From contig DLMI01000027.1 of assembly GCA_002478145.1 (NCBI GenBank), positions 1-64,000 of the forward strand: a stretch of DNA of 64,000 nucleotides. The letters run 5' to 3'. The position numbers and the translations under genes were made by a program. Origin of the DNA: Acidobacteria bacterium UBA7540 (GTDB lineage Bacteria; Acidobacteriota; Terriglobia; UBA7540). The first letter of the stretch is position 1; each line of letters begins with the position of its first letter. Below the pieces are notes generated by a model. It did not search any database. It was not told the DNA's origin and worked only from the letters and a program-made list of their open reading frames with translations. Shown here one piece after another: positions 35,150 to 44,478 of this stretch.

Positions 35150-35269
35150 CCCGTTCCGTGGTCTGTGGAAGCACTTGGTACTGCAAACCCGAATGACAAT
35201 TGCGTTCAGCGGCGGTCATGCGTATGTTATCGATCGGACTGGGACTCGATAATGGAGATTCCGGCTTAG
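35150..35269. mobile_element. IS1380 end remnant
   Basis: A degraded copy of sequence also found at 50541-50692 next to an IS1380 transposase tail. Shared pieces are CCGTGG, TGACAATTGC, GGCGGTCA and GTATGTTATCG, followed by AATGGAGATTCCGG, which matches the repeated end motif AATGGAAATCCCGG. No coding part remains. The remaining bases to 35392 show nothing. Confidence 0.5.
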
Positions 35270-35392
35270 TACTTCGGTACCGTTGCGCTGCAATTTTGTC
35301 GCGGTATCCTGTTTAAGGACTGTCTGGTTGCAGGTATAGGTTGTTGTGCTACGAGGTCGTCATGGCAGGAGGTTTGGCTCAGGTCCCGATAC

Positions 35393-35420
35393 TTGACACA
35401 GTGGCCATGCTCTGTATATT
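35393..35420 (+). promoter_or_regulatory. Sigma-70-type promoter candidate
   Basis: TTGACA (35393-35398), a 16-base spacer and TATATT (35415-35420), about 76 bases before the beta-helix gene. It is the best consensus match I noticed in the window. Confidence 0.5.
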
Positions 35421-35496
35421 ATCTGCTAGACTTGACTGTGTATGTCGCAGATAGGGCGCTGCAGGGAGTCACCAGGCTAGTTGGGAAGGAGTCGCG

Positions 35497-37212
35497 ATGA
35501 GATTGTTACCGAAAGGTTTGATTTTGGCGATAACTCTCGTAGGTTTAGTATTGGGGTACGGTATACCTGCTGCGGGCAGCGCAGCCAACATATACATCGC
35601 CCAGAGCGCGGCTGGAGCGGCAGACGGTGCGGATTGTAACGACGCCTACGCCGCCAGCTTCTTCAATACGCGCAGCAATTGGGGAAGCGGCTCAACCCAG
35701 ATTGGGCCGGGAACTACGGTTCATTATTGCGGCACGGGGACGTTCACCGCCGGTTCGCCCGCGCTGACATTTCAGGGAAGCGGTACGAGCGGCAACCCTA
35801 TCACACTCGTCTTTGCCGCTGGTGCGGTTATGCAGGCTCCGTATTTCCCTGGAAATCCGCAGGAAGGCTCATGTAGCTCGGACTGTGGGGCAATCCAGGC
35901 CATCAACAGGCAATACATCATCATCGACGGCGGCACGAATGGAGTCATCCAAAACACCCTGAACGGCAGTCCTACGATGACTTGTCTGGGGGGCACATGC
36001 TCGAATCAGCAGGCAAGTGTTGGTGTGTACGCCGGTGGAAGCTATAACATAATCCGCAACTTTACTATTAACAACATCTACATAAGTTGCGGCGCAACGA
36101 ACTGTTCTGATGCAAGCAACGCTGAGGGAAACAACGCAGCAATCCGCGTGGATAACGGGTCCACGAACACCTACATCTGCAACAATTCGACGGGGAACTC
36201 CTACTACGGGATTACGACCGATACCGCTGACTCTGGCGGTCCCAGCCTGTCTCCCTCATGCTCGTCGAACTCTACGCCGTCAGGTTTTCACATCTTTCAA
36301 AATACCCTTGCAGATCATTGCCACCACATCCAGCCCAACGGCCAAGGGGCCATCAACATCTGGATGAACGATGTGTCCAACTGGTCAGATTGGATTTGGC
36401 CAGGGACGGGAAATGGCTGCCACACCGATGGGATGATCTCCTTCAGCGATAGCACTACCGAGGTGGCCCCGAACGTCTACGACAATTACTTTCACGGTGA
36501 CCTTGGCCTTGGCAGTCCTACTGGCATGATCTACTGCGCTACGAATCTCACCAACGGTGGCAGCGCCTGCACTGTGTTCAATAATCTGCTGGTGGGGGCC
36601 GGCTCTATGCTGTCTGGCAACGATGCCTGGATGTATGTTCATGCAAGCGCCCTTGGCCCCATGAAGTACTACAATAACACGCTAGTGAACGGGGGATTTT
36701 CGCTCGATATGGACGGTGATACTGTTACGCCTTACACCTTCGAGAACAACATCTTCATCGGCAATGGCACCGCCTGGGCGTGGCACCAAGAGAGCACTAA
36801 CCAACCATGGTCCACGCTCACGTTCACGAACTACAACGATTTCTACGATCTCAACAGCAATGGTTGGAACTGGAACGGCGTAATGTATCAGACCCTGGCA
36901 GGTTGGACCTCCGGCTGCAAGGGTGGCACAGGCGGCGGCTCGGGAACCTGCGACGATGCCTCCTCAACTAGTAATCCCAACTTGACCTCAAATTATTACT
37001 TGCAGTCTGGTTCCCCGGCCATCGGACTTGGTGCCAACCTCACAAGCCTGGGCATTACGCCGCTCAATTACGGAGCGCCCTCAACCTATGGTGTGGGCTC
37101 CGTATTTAACGGGGTGGCGCGTCCAGCCAGCGGCGCGTGGGATGCAGGAGCCTACGAGTACCAGGCTACAGCTCCGGCTCCGCCGACCGGCGTAGCCGCC
37201 GTCGCACACTAG
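35497..37212 (+). CDS. Secreted right-handed beta-helix protein
   Basis: A 571-residue protein with a signal peptide (LILAITLVGLVLGYGIPAAGSA). The body is rich in Asn, Gly and Ser with parallel-beta-helix ladders (IIIDGGTNGVIQNTL; GGSYNIIRNFTINNIYI; FHIFQNTLADHCHHIQPNG; MKYYNNTLVNGGF). It has the 'choice-of-anchor Q'-like C-terminal pattern of polysaccharide-associated beta-helix proteins. AAGGAG six bases upstream supports the ATG. It may trim or bind the exopolysaccharide, as lyases and epimerases of this fold do. No catalytic residues could be assigned by eye. Confidence 0.75.
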   Translation: MRLLPKGLILAITLVGLVLGYGIPAAGSAANIYIAQSAAGAADGADCNDAYAASFFNTRSNWGSGSTQIGPGTTVHYCGTGTFTAGSPALTFQGSGTSGNPITLVFAAGAVMQAPYFPGNPQEGSCSSDCGAIQAINRQYIIIDGGTNGVIQNTLNGSPTMTCLGGTCSNQQASVGVYAGGSYNIIRNFTINNIYISCGATNCSDASNAEGNNAAIRVDNGSTNTYICNNSTGNSYYGITTDTADSGGPSLSPSCSSNSTPSGFHIFQNTLADHCHHIQPNGQGAINIWMNDVSNWSDWIWPGTGNGCHTDGMISFSDSTTEVAPNVYDNYFHGDLGLGSPTGMIYCATNLTNGGSACTVFNNLLVGAGSMLSGNDAWMYVHASALGPMKYYNNTLVNGGFSLDMDGDTVTPYTFENNIFIGNGTAWAWHQESTNQPWSTLTFTNYNDFYDLNSNGWNWNGVMYQTLAGWTSGCKGGTGGGSGTCDDASSTSNPNLTSNYYLQSGSPAIGLGANLTSLGITPLNYGAPSTYGVGSVFNGVARPASGAWDAGAYEYQATAPAPPTGVAAVAH

Positions 37213-37413
37213 AATGAGCCCTGGGAATCTATCGAGCCAGTCGGTACTGCCCTCCAAATAGAACGACTGCGGTGCGGGTTCGGCTGTGTGGGCCCCACAG
37301 ATGCCTCTGGACAAACCCGACAGCCCGTGCCTTTAAGCGCATATCGGCACCAGCAGCACTTCCTTCGGCCAACTGCCGTCGACTAGCCCCCGATCCAACC
37401 ACAAAGGAGCGCC

Positions 37414-38817
37414 TTGAAAATTCTCGTCGCCATTGCCAGCCATGGCACCCGAAACGACCACTACTTGCTCCAGCTCGTACAAGAGTATCACTCCATGTCT
37501 TTCGACGTGGACATCGTGGTGCTCTCGAATATTCCGAAGAATGTGGCCTCGAAAGTGGAAGTCTGCGTGGTCGATCTGCGTGGCAAGAATCCCTGGTCAC
37601 TTCCCTTTCCCCACAAGCGGATTTCCGCCGACCGGCTGAACGACTACGATCTCTTCATTTATTCCGAAGACGATATTCTGATCCGGGAGAAGAACCTTCG
37701 GGCCTTCCTGGAAGTTTCCGCGGTTCTGCCCGAGGACGAACTGCCGGGTTTCCTTCGCTATGAAAAGAGTGCGGATGGCAATATCAACTATCCCGATGTG
37801 CACTCCCATTTTCACTGGGATCCTGCGTCGGTTCGTTCGCGTGGCCCCTATACGTTGGCCTTCTTCACCAACGAACATGCGGCTTGCTGCGTCTTGACGC
37901 AAGAGCAGCTCCGCCGCGCCATCAAGTCCGGAGGGTACCTGGTGGATGCTCATGAGGGACGGTACGATCTACTCTGCACGGCGGCGACGGACCCCTATAC
38001 ACAGTGCGGTTTTAAGAAGTTCGTCTGCATTTCGCACCTGGACGACTTCCTGGTGCATCATCTTCCGAACAAATATGTGGGGACCAGGTACGGAGTGGGT
38101 GACCCGGAGTTACGGCGCCAGGTTCGAGCCCTCCTTAAGATCGGGCAGAATGGCCAGCACCCGGTGTCTCTCTTTGAGACGGAAACGAGACTGAAAGGGT
38201 GTAGGTACTCGAAGGATTATTACGAGCCGGCCAGCCCGGAGGTCCTCTCCGCCATTCCCGAAGGAGCCCGGAATTTGCTGTCCATCGGCTGTGGCTGGGG
38301 CGCTACGGAGGCGTGGCTTGCCGAAAGGGGTCGACGGGTAGTGGCCGTGCCCCTGGATTTGGTGATCCCTGGCGGCGCGGAAGCCCAAGGTGTGGAAATG
38401 GTGCACGGCGACTTCCTAGCTGTGCAGAAGAAGCTGAGCGGCGAGCGCTTTGATTGTCTCTTGCTGTTGAACGTGCTTCACTTAGTTCCGGACCCCGCGA
38501 GTGTCCTTCGTTCTTTTGGAGCTCTCCTGGCAGCTCGCTCGCTGGTAATCATCTCGGTTCCGAACCTTGGCCGGCTCCGTATGCTTCTTAAGGGGATCCG
38601 TCGCTCTGGGCACCCCAAGCGTCTCGCGAGCTATGAACAGACGGGTGTGCACGCGACCTCACGCGGCACGCTCCGGAAGTGGCTTCGGACCGGCGGAATG
38701 GAAGTTGAAAAGACCATCAACGTTTGCCGCCGGTCACGTGCCGCCGACGTGTTGACACTGGGAGTCGTGGACCATCTTCTTTCGCCTGAATTCCTTGTGG
38801 TTGCAAGCAAGTTATAG
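37414..38817 (+). CDS. Glycosyltransferase-like domain fused to a SAM methyltransferase
   Basis: A 467-residue two-domain protein starting with TTG 37414 behind AAAGGAG. Residues 1-255 look like a GT-A-type glycosyltransferase-like domain (MKILVAIASHGTRNDHYLLQLVQEY; DLFIYSEDDILIREKNLRAFL, where EDD may be the metal site). Residues 270-467 are a class I methyltransferase (NLLSIGCGWGATEAWLAERG; FDCLLLLNVLHLVPDPASVL). The two activities would add and methylate a sugar, or act on one residue in turn. The exact substrate is unknown. Confidence 0.7.
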   Translation: MKILVAIASHGTRNDHYLLQLVQEYHSMSFDVDIVVLSNIPKNVASKVEVCVVDLRGKNPWSLPFPHKRISADRLNDYDLFIYSEDDILIREKNLRAFLEVSAVLPEDELPGFLRYEKSADGNINYPDVHSHFHWDPASVRSRGPYTLAFFTNEHAACCVLTQEQLRRAIKSGGYLVDAHEGRYDLLCTAATDPYTQCGFKKFVCISHLDDFLVHHLPNKYVGTRYGVGDPELRRQVRALLKIGQNGQHPVSLFETETRLKGCRYSKDYYEPASPEVLSAIPEGARNLLSIGCGWGATEAWLAERGRRVVAVPLDLVIPGGAEAQGVEMVHGDFLAVQKKLSGERFDCLLLLNVLHLVPDPASVLRSFGALLAARSLVIISVPNLGRLRMLLKGIRRSGHPKRLASYEQTGVHATSRGTLRKWLRTGGMEVEKTINVCRRSRAADVLTLGVVDHLLSPEFLVVASKL

Positions 38818-39050
38818 TCTAAACTTGCTATTGGAGCTATTCGAGGTACTATCTGTTTAGGGGTTGGTACCGCGACACTGGTGACGCTGTCCGGAGCGAT
38901 AGGTGAGTCTGCCTGCCCCTACGAATCGAGCAAGTGTACAGCCTAAAGTCACAAAATCTGATTAGCTCCTCGTAGTGCACATTTCGGAGTCCGCTGGGCG
39001 ATCTCCAGCCGCTAATCTGAATTGGCGTTAGCCGCCAGAGATTAGTAATT
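38818..39050. other. Intergenic, no gene
   Basis: No open frame with a plausible start. It separates the fusion gene from the flippase gene and may hold a promoter, but none was recognised. Confidence 0.35.
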
Positions 39051-40547
39051 ATGTCCGGTCATAAATCGTTTCTAAATTCAATCAAGTGGTCGTACACCGC
39101 AAACTGGGGGGAAAAGGGGTTTTCGTCGCTTTTTGCCGTCGTTTTGGCGGCAATTCTTGGACCCCGAGACTTCGGTGTCGTCGCGATCGCGACGGTGTAC
39201 GTGGCGTTTCTCTCGATGTTTTTGGACCAGGGATTCATGACGGCCCTGATCCAAAGGAAAGAGTTGGAGCCTCAGCACCTGGATGCGGTGTTCTGGATGG
39301 ACCAGGTTCTCAGTGTTGTTTTGGTCGGTGCGAGCATATTCTTTGGCGGATGGTGGGCTTCAAGAAACCACGCTCCGGGCGCTGGTTTGATCATTTCTGT
39401 TCTATCGCTTTGCATACCGATCAGGGCGCTGGCGAGTATACAAAATGCCATTCTCCAGAGAGAGATGGACTTCAAGAGTCTCGCGATTCGGGCCAATATC
39501 TCCGTATTGGCAAGTGGCGTGATTGGCTTGGGGATGGCCTTCGCGGGACTTCGGGTATGGGCGCTCGTTGGACAGCAGATCTCCAAGGAGTTCGTTGCCC
39601 TCGTGCTGCTTTGGAGGCTGAGTCACTGGCGCCCCAATTTCGAGTTCTCATGGAAGCATCTGAAAGAATTGACCGGGTTTTCTGTTTCGAATTTTGTTGC
39701 TCAGCTTGCTTTGTTCGCGGAAGCTCAATCAAGTTCAGTATTGCTGGGGTTGCTGTTCGGACCCGTATCAGTGGGATTGTACCGTCTGGCCGACAAAATA
39801 AGCAATTCCGTCGTCAATGCAGCCACGTCATCCGTTCAGGCGGTTTCGTTGCCGGAGTTTTCCCGGCATCAGAATCGACCCAAGGAGTTGCGGCGCAGTG
39901 TCCTCACCTGCATTCGTCTCAGTTCGGCGATAACCTTACCCGCGCTGGCCGGGCTAGCAGCCGTAAGTCGACCTTTAATGGCCACTATTGGCGCGAGTTG
40001 GTTACCTGCATCAGGCGTCCTCAAGATTCTGTGTGCACTTAGCATGGCCTTGATATTTGCCTACTTCACAGGTCCGTTGCTGCAAGCTCTCTCCCGGCCA
40101 CACCAGCTCGCAGTACTGGAGTGGGCGCGCGTCGCGGTCGGGACCGGGATTCTGGTGTTGGCCGGCGTGCTGGTTCGTCACAGCGATATGACTCGGCAGT
40201 TGATGGGGATTGCTCTCGCCCGTTTTGCCACAGGAGCACTTCTCGTGACTCCCGTGTTTCTCTATCTGCTGCTGCGGCTCTGCAAGATATCTCTTCGGGA
40301 GCTTGCTCTGACGGTGTGGCCATCGGCGACGTCTGCCGTTAGCGTCGTTGCCGCCTTGGCTCTGTTTGAATCCTCGGGTTGGCTGAGATCCGGCAAACCT
40401 CTGGTTTTGTTACTTGCCGAGGTTGCGCTGGGGGGAGCGGTGGGAATCATGGTTTTGCTGGCCCTCGAGACGAGTTTGCGCCAATCTGTCCGAGGAATGT
40501 TACAGAGGAGTTTCGGTCGAGAGGCCATTTCCAACGGGTTGGCTTGA
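39051..40547 (+). CDS. Polysaccharide flippase (Wzx/WzxC-like)
   Basis: A 498-residue integral membrane protein with about 12-14 helices. The N-terminus is KWSYTANWGEKGFSSLFAVVLAAILGPRDFGVVAIATVY, the pattern of MOP-superfamily polysaccharide transporters of the WzxC group, followed by QGFMTALIQRKEL. It would move undecaprenyl-linked repeat units across the inner membrane to the polymerase. The gene opens a run of glycosyltransferase genes in the same direction. Confidence 0.85.
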   Translation: MSGHKSFLNSIKWSYTANWGEKGFSSLFAVVLAAILGPRDFGVVAIATVYVAFLSMFLDQGFMTALIQRKELEPQHLDAVFWMDQVLSVVLVGASIFFGGWWASRNHAPGAGLIISVLSLCIPIRALASIQNAILQREMDFKSLAIRANISVLASGVIGLGMAFAGLRVWALVGQQISKEFVALVLLWRLSHWRPNFEFSWKHLKELTGFSVSNFVAQLALFAEAQSSSVLLGLLFGPVSVGLYRLADKISNSVVNAATSSVQAVSLPEFSRHQNRPKELRRSVLTCIRLSSAITLPALAGLAAVSRPLMATIGASWLPASGVLKILCALSMALIFAYFTGPLLQALSRPHQLAVLEWARVAVGTGILVLAGVLVRHSDMTRQLMGIALARFATGALLVTPVFLYLLLRLCKISLRELALTVWPSATSAVSVVAALALFESSGWLRSGKPLVLLLAEVALGGAVGIMVLLALETSLRQSVRGMLQRSFGREAISNGLA

Positions 40548-40599
40548 TCGGTGACATGCAAGCCATCCGTTTTTGTTGATTGGTTGAGGAGACATGCTA

Positions 40600-41625
40600 A
40601 TGAAGGTATCGGTGGTCATGCCGACTTACAATCGCGCATATATCATTCGGGAGGCGCTTGAGAGCGCGCTCGGGCAGACCTATCGCGATTTTGAGCTTAT
40701 CGTCGTTGATGATGGATCGTCAGACAATACTCGCGAAATCGTCGCGAGCCTTCCCCAGGAGAAAATCCGCTACATCCGCCACGAGCGAAACCGGGGGTGC
40801 AGCGCTGCCTACAACACGGGGATAGCGGCGGCTACTGGAGAATTGGTCGCTTTCCTGGATTCCGACGACTTGTGGCAACCGGACTACCTCACACGTCAGG
40901 TCGAGTTTCTGTTACGACATCCCGAGGTAGATGCGGTCTTCACTGACACTGAGATACGGGGCGAGACGGTCATTCCGTCGCTAATCGGATTGATGAAGGC
41001 CTTTCCGAAACTCCTCAAGGCAAACCGTGTGGTTGACGAATTTATTCTTAGCGGTCGCCAGATGTACCTTTGCTTGCTGGAGGAAGTCCCGATTAAGCCA
41101 ACAGCCTTAATTGTAAAACGAGAAATGTTCGATAGAGCGGGAGCGTTTGATGAAGCCTGGCCGTCGGGTACCGATTGGGACCTGTTTCTGCGTTTTTCCC
41201 GTTCGGCTCGCTTTGGATACCTCAACCGGCCCTTGGTCATTCAAAGACGCACCTCGGATAGCACTTACCAGAAATTTTTCGAGCAGGACAAGCTGTTCTT
41301 GTTGAAAGTATTCACCGAGGAAAAGGCCCGTCTGCAGAATGATCGGGAAGCTCTGGCGGCTATCAATCGCGGAATATCAATTCACACTAGAAGCCTGGGT
41401 GGGCACTGGGTATACCTAGGAAGACGAAAGGACGCGAGTGCTATCTATTTTCAGGGCTTCAAGGAGACACGAAAGCCCGTCCTGTTACTCCGAGCAGCCT
41501 CGGTGTGGCTGCCGTTGGGTCTGAGACGGGTTCTTAGGCGTCTCCTTGGCAGAGCCCCATCGAGCGGATCTAGGCTTGCAGATAACAAAACGACCCATGG
41601 TGCCGAAGCCGGAAGGGAAAAGTGA
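40600..41625 (+). CDS. GT2 glycosyltransferase
   Basis: A 341-residue GT-A enzyme. The family 2 signature is VSVVMPTYNRAYIIREALESALGQTY, with the nucleotide-binding ELIVVDDGSSDNT and the DXD-like FLDSDDLW. ATG 40600 fits the upstream GAGGAG better than ATG 40594. Its stop overlaps the start of the methyltransferase gene. The sugar and acceptor cannot be told from sequence. Confidence 0.85.
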   Translation: MKVSVVMPTYNRAYIIREALESALGQTYRDFELIVVDDGSSDNTREIVASLPQEKIRYIRHERNRGCSAAYNTGIAAATGELVAFLDSDDLWQPDYLTRQVEFLLRHPEVDAVFTDTEIRGETVIPSLIGLMKAFPKLLKANRVVDEFILSGRQMYLCLLEEVPIKPTALIVKREMFDRAGAFDEAWPSGTDWDLFLRFSRSARFGYLNRPLVIQRRTSDSTYQKFFEQDKLFLLKVFTEEKARLQNDREALAAINRGISIHTRSLGGHWVYLGRRKDASAIYFQGFKETRKPVLLLRAASVWLPLGLRRVLRRLLGRAPSSGSRLADNKTTHGAEAGREK

Positions 41626-42602
41626 TGGCTTCCAGCCTCCTTGTGCCAACCCGGACTGTGGACGAATCCTCCATAAGAACCCCACTACTTTGTCCCATTT
41701 GTGGAAAGCAGGGATCCGTGCCGCATCTGCAAGCTCCGGACCGGTTTCACCTGGGGAAGGAACTCTATCAGCTTGTCAGGTGCCCCGCGTGTTCACCGGT
41801 CTGGCTGGAGAACCCGCCCGCACCAGAGGAGATGCCCCATCACTACGGGGAGGCATACCATAGGGCCGTTACGGTCTCGGGCGAGACGAAGCCTGATGCA
41901 CGGTGGCGTGCTCCAAGGGACAGGGTGTTGAAAATGGCAAGCGGAGGCGCCCTGCTTGATATCGGCTGCAGCTCGGATGCTTTCCTCAGGACGTTTAAAG
42001 GCGGAGGTTGGGATCTCTACGGAATCGAGATTTCGGCCGAAGAGGCTCGGAAGGCGGAAGTGAGCACCGGCGCCCGCGTTCATGTGGGCGATGTCCTCGA
42101 CGCCCCTTTCCCCTCACGGAGTTTCGACGTCATCACGTGCTTCCACGTTCTCGAACACGTTTATCGCCCTGTGGAGACCATCTCGAAGGCGTGGGATTGG
42201 CTCAAGTACGGAGGCATCTTCTACTTGGCGGTTCCGAATATTGAGTCACTGGAGGCGTCCATTTTCCGGTCCTACTGGTATGGTCTGGAGTTACCGCGAC
42301 ACCTCTGCCACTTTTCTCCGGCGTCCTTGAGATGCCTCTTTGAGCCTTCAGGCTTTGAGGAGCTGTTGTTACATACGAACGCCGACTGCTATGTCGAGCA
42401 AAGCGTTCGCTACGTCTTTGACGATCTGCTGATGAAAGTCGGGATCTCGCGAAGCCCTCTGGCGGCCGGCGGCGCCACACCAAGCATAGCTTGGAAAGCA
42501 TTTCGCAAAGCCTTCCGCCTGGGCTTTCTGTCGCCCTTCCGTCGGCTGGCGGCAATAACAGGACACGGTGCGGCGATTGAGGCGGTGTTCCGCAAAAGAT
42601 GA
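41625..42602 (+). CDS. SAM methyltransferase with N-terminal zinc ribbon
   Basis: A 325-residue protein. CPICG...CPAC near residues 24-60 is a zinc-ribbon-like motif, as in sugar methyltransferases of polysaccharide loci. The methyltransferase core has GALLDIGCSSDAFLRTFKGGG, WDLYGIEIS and FDVITCFHVLEHVYRPVETI. It overlaps the preceding glycosyltransferase stop by one base (TGATG). It probably methylates a sugar in the repeat unit; the position is unknown. Confidence 0.8.
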   Translation: MASSLLVPTRTVDESSIRTPLLCPICGKQGSVPHLQAPDRFHLGKELYQLVRCPACSPVWLENPPAPEEMPHHYGEAYHRAVTVSGETKPDARWRAPRDRVLKMASGGALLDIGCSSDAFLRTFKGGGWDLYGIEISAEEARKAEVSTGARVHVGDVLDAPFPSRSFDVITCFHVLEHVYRPVETISKAWDWLKYGGIFYLAVPNIESLEASIFRSYWYGLELPRHLCHFSPASLRCLFEPSGFEELLLHTNADCYVEQSVRYVFDDLLMKVGISRSPLAAGGATPSIAWKAFRKAFRLGFLSPFRRLAAITGHGAAIEAVFRKR

Positions 42603-42741
42603 CCGCAGCTCAGCACTTAACATGCTGCGTTGCGGGCATTCGCCTCTTGCCTGCGGCGCCTCGAGTATCCAAAATACTTACGCTACCCTGAGCAGAGCTT
42701 AATGCCGTCTTGAGGGAAATCGTGTTGAAGGAGGAATGAGT

Positions 42742-43788
42742 ATGCGTGTGTTGATAACGGGTGGGGCAGGGTTTATTGGTTCCCATCTAGCCGAAGCGAT
42801 ACTGGCTAAGGGCGATGAGGTTCTCATCGTAGATGACCTCTCGACGGGTAGTATGGAGAACCTCCGCCACATCAAAGCCGAGCCCAGGCTACACTACTGG
42901 ATCGATTCCGTCATGAACAGAGTTTTGCTTGCCGAACTCGTTGATGAGAGTGATCTGGTAATCCACCTTGCCGCAGCCGTTGGAGTACGTTTGATTGTTG
43001 AGAGCCCGGTTCGCACGATTGAGACCAACGTAAAGGGAACGGAGCTGGTGCTTCAAGCTGCTCAAAAGAAGAAGAAGCCTGTTTTCATTGCCTCAACTTC
43101 CGAGGTCTATGGAAAGAGCGCGAGTATCCCCTTCTGTGAAGATGGGGACCTAGTCTTGGGGTCGACGAACAAGGGCCGGTGGAGTTATGCTGCATCGAAG
43201 GCTCTTGACGAATTCTTGGCTCTTGCATATTGGAAGGAGAAAGGGCTTCCAGTCATCATCGGACGCTTCTTCAACACCATTGGCCCACGGCAGACAGGCC
43301 GCTACGGGATGGTCGTCCCTAATTTTGTTCATCAAGCCATGGACGGCAAACCCATTACGGTATTTGGCACCGGAAAACAGACGCGGTGTTTTTGTCACGT
43401 CGGAGATGTCGTGGCGGCCTTGCTTAAATTGGTTGAAACCCCGGAGGCGGTCGGTCAGGTCTTCAACATCGGCAGCTCTGAGGAAATCTCAATCGATGAT
43501 CTGGCTTTGCTGATCAAGGAAAAGCTCAAGAGCAACTCGGAGATCTGCCACATCCCGTACGATCAGGCCTACGAGGAGGGATTCGAGGACATGTTGCGCA
43601 GGGTTCCTTCGATCGAGAAAATTGAGAAGTACACTGGGTGGCGCCCGTCGACGTCGCTTGATGTAACGATTGGTCTGATCGTTCGCCATTTTACGGAAAA
43701 GAACAAAAACCCCGTCACGGTCAACCTTGGCCCGAGGCATGAGTGGGAGACCTCAAGGACGGGATCGTCAGGACAATATGAGGCATGA
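42742..43788 (+). CDS. NAD-dependent epimerase/dehydratase of UDP-sugars
   Basis: About 348 residues of extended SDR. The nucleotide-binding motif is VLITGGAGFIGSHLAEAIL, with DDLSTGSMENL, the active-site Ser/Thr in FIASTSEVYG and the catalytic Tyr-Lys in WSYAASKALDEF. RFFNTIGPRQTGRYGMVVP is the pattern of UDP-glucuronate decarboxylase and 4-epimerase groups. ATG 42742 has AAGGAGG eight bases upstream, better than ATG 42736. It supplies a nucleotide sugar to the repeat unit; exact product uncertain. Confidence 0.82.
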   Translation: MRVLITGGAGFIGSHLAEAILAKGDEVLIVDDLSTGSMENLRHIKAEPRLHYWIDSVMNRVLLAELVDESDLVIHLAAAVGVRLIVESPVRTIETNVKGTELVLQAAQKKKKPVFIASTSEVYGKSASIPFCEDGDLVLGSTNKGRWSYAASKALDEFLALAYWKEKGLPVIIGRFFNTIGPRQTGRYGMVVPNFVHQAMDGKPITVFGTGKQTRCFCHVGDVVAALLKLVETPEAVGQVFNIGSSEEISIDDLALLIKEKLKSNSEICHIPYDQAYEEGFEDMLRRVPSIEKIEKYTGWRPSTSLDVTIGLIVRHFTEKNKNPVTVNLGPRHEWETSRTGSSGQYEA

Positions 43789-43959
43789 ACGCACCTGCAT
43801 TGGCAGCACCAGACGTCGCTTCTTCGGGGCCACACGCTCCAGCGTGCCAAGAGGCAGCGAGGCCTCGCTGGCGGATTAGCGACACAGCCCTCCGTGCCAA
43901 TATAGCTGAGACACTTCCCGTATCCTTAATTACTGAGTAGGGCGAGAAGGGAATTCAGC

Positions 43960-44478
43960 ATGACGAGCAACAAAGCTTACGCATTGATTCCTGCGGTTTT
44001 GCCTGCCGCGGAGCGAAGTGAGGCCGAGCGTAGCGAGGCCGAACGGAGTGGAGAGGCAGGCAAAACCGCCGCCGATCCCGGCGCCGTCCCCCGCCCCGAT
44101 CCCCAGGTCGTCGCCAAACCCAAACGCCGGATTTTTACGGCCGAGTACAAGCAGCGCATCCTGGCTGAAACCGATAAGGCGAAAGAGCAGCCGGGAGCCC
44201 TTGGCACCTTGCTCCGCCGCGAGGGCCTGTACTCCTCTCACCTGGTGACTTGGCGAAAGGAGCGCGCCGCCGGCATCCTGCATGCCTTGACGCCCCAGAA
44301 GCGGGGTCCCAAGTCCCAGCGCAACCCGTTCGATGAAGAGAATCAGAAACTGCGCCGCGAAAACCAACACCTCAGTGAAGAGCTGCGCAAAGCCGAGATT
44401 GTCATTGAGGTTCAAAAAAAAGTGGCTACTCTGCTGGGGCGTCCGATCCTAGTGCCGGACCTGGAGGAAAAACCCTGA
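43960..44478 (+). CDS. IS3-family OrfA
   Basis: A 172-residue DNA-binding protein. The helix-turn-helix region is RRIFTAEYKQRILAETDKAKEQPGALGTLLRREGLYSSHLVTWRKER, followed by a leucine-zipper-like coil (NQKLRRENQHLSEELRKAEIVIEVQKKV). This is the usual OrfA layout. The N-terminal 40 residues are unusual: three AERSE repeats encoded inside a hairpin-flanked segment. Its stop overlaps the OrfB start by one base, so OrfB may be made by coupling and not by the frameshift many IS3 members use. Confidence 0.82.
   Translation: MTSNKAYALIPAVLPAAERSEAERSEAERSGEAGKTAADPGAVPRPDPQVVAKPKRRIFTAEYKQRILAETDKAKEQPGALGTLLRREGLYSSHLVTWRKERAAGILHALTPQKRGPKSQRNPFDEENQKLRRENQHLSEELRKAEIVIEVQKKVATLLGRPILVPDLEEKP
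43993..44069. repeat. Hairpin-bounded repeat cassette inside OrfA
   Basis: Perfect 15-base arms (GCGGTTTTGCCTGCC at 43993-44007, inverted at 44055-44069) enclose three 15-base units of the type GAGCGAAGTGAGGCC. The whole lies in frame in the transposase gene. It looks like a REP-type palindromic unit captured by the IS. Confidence 0.75.
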
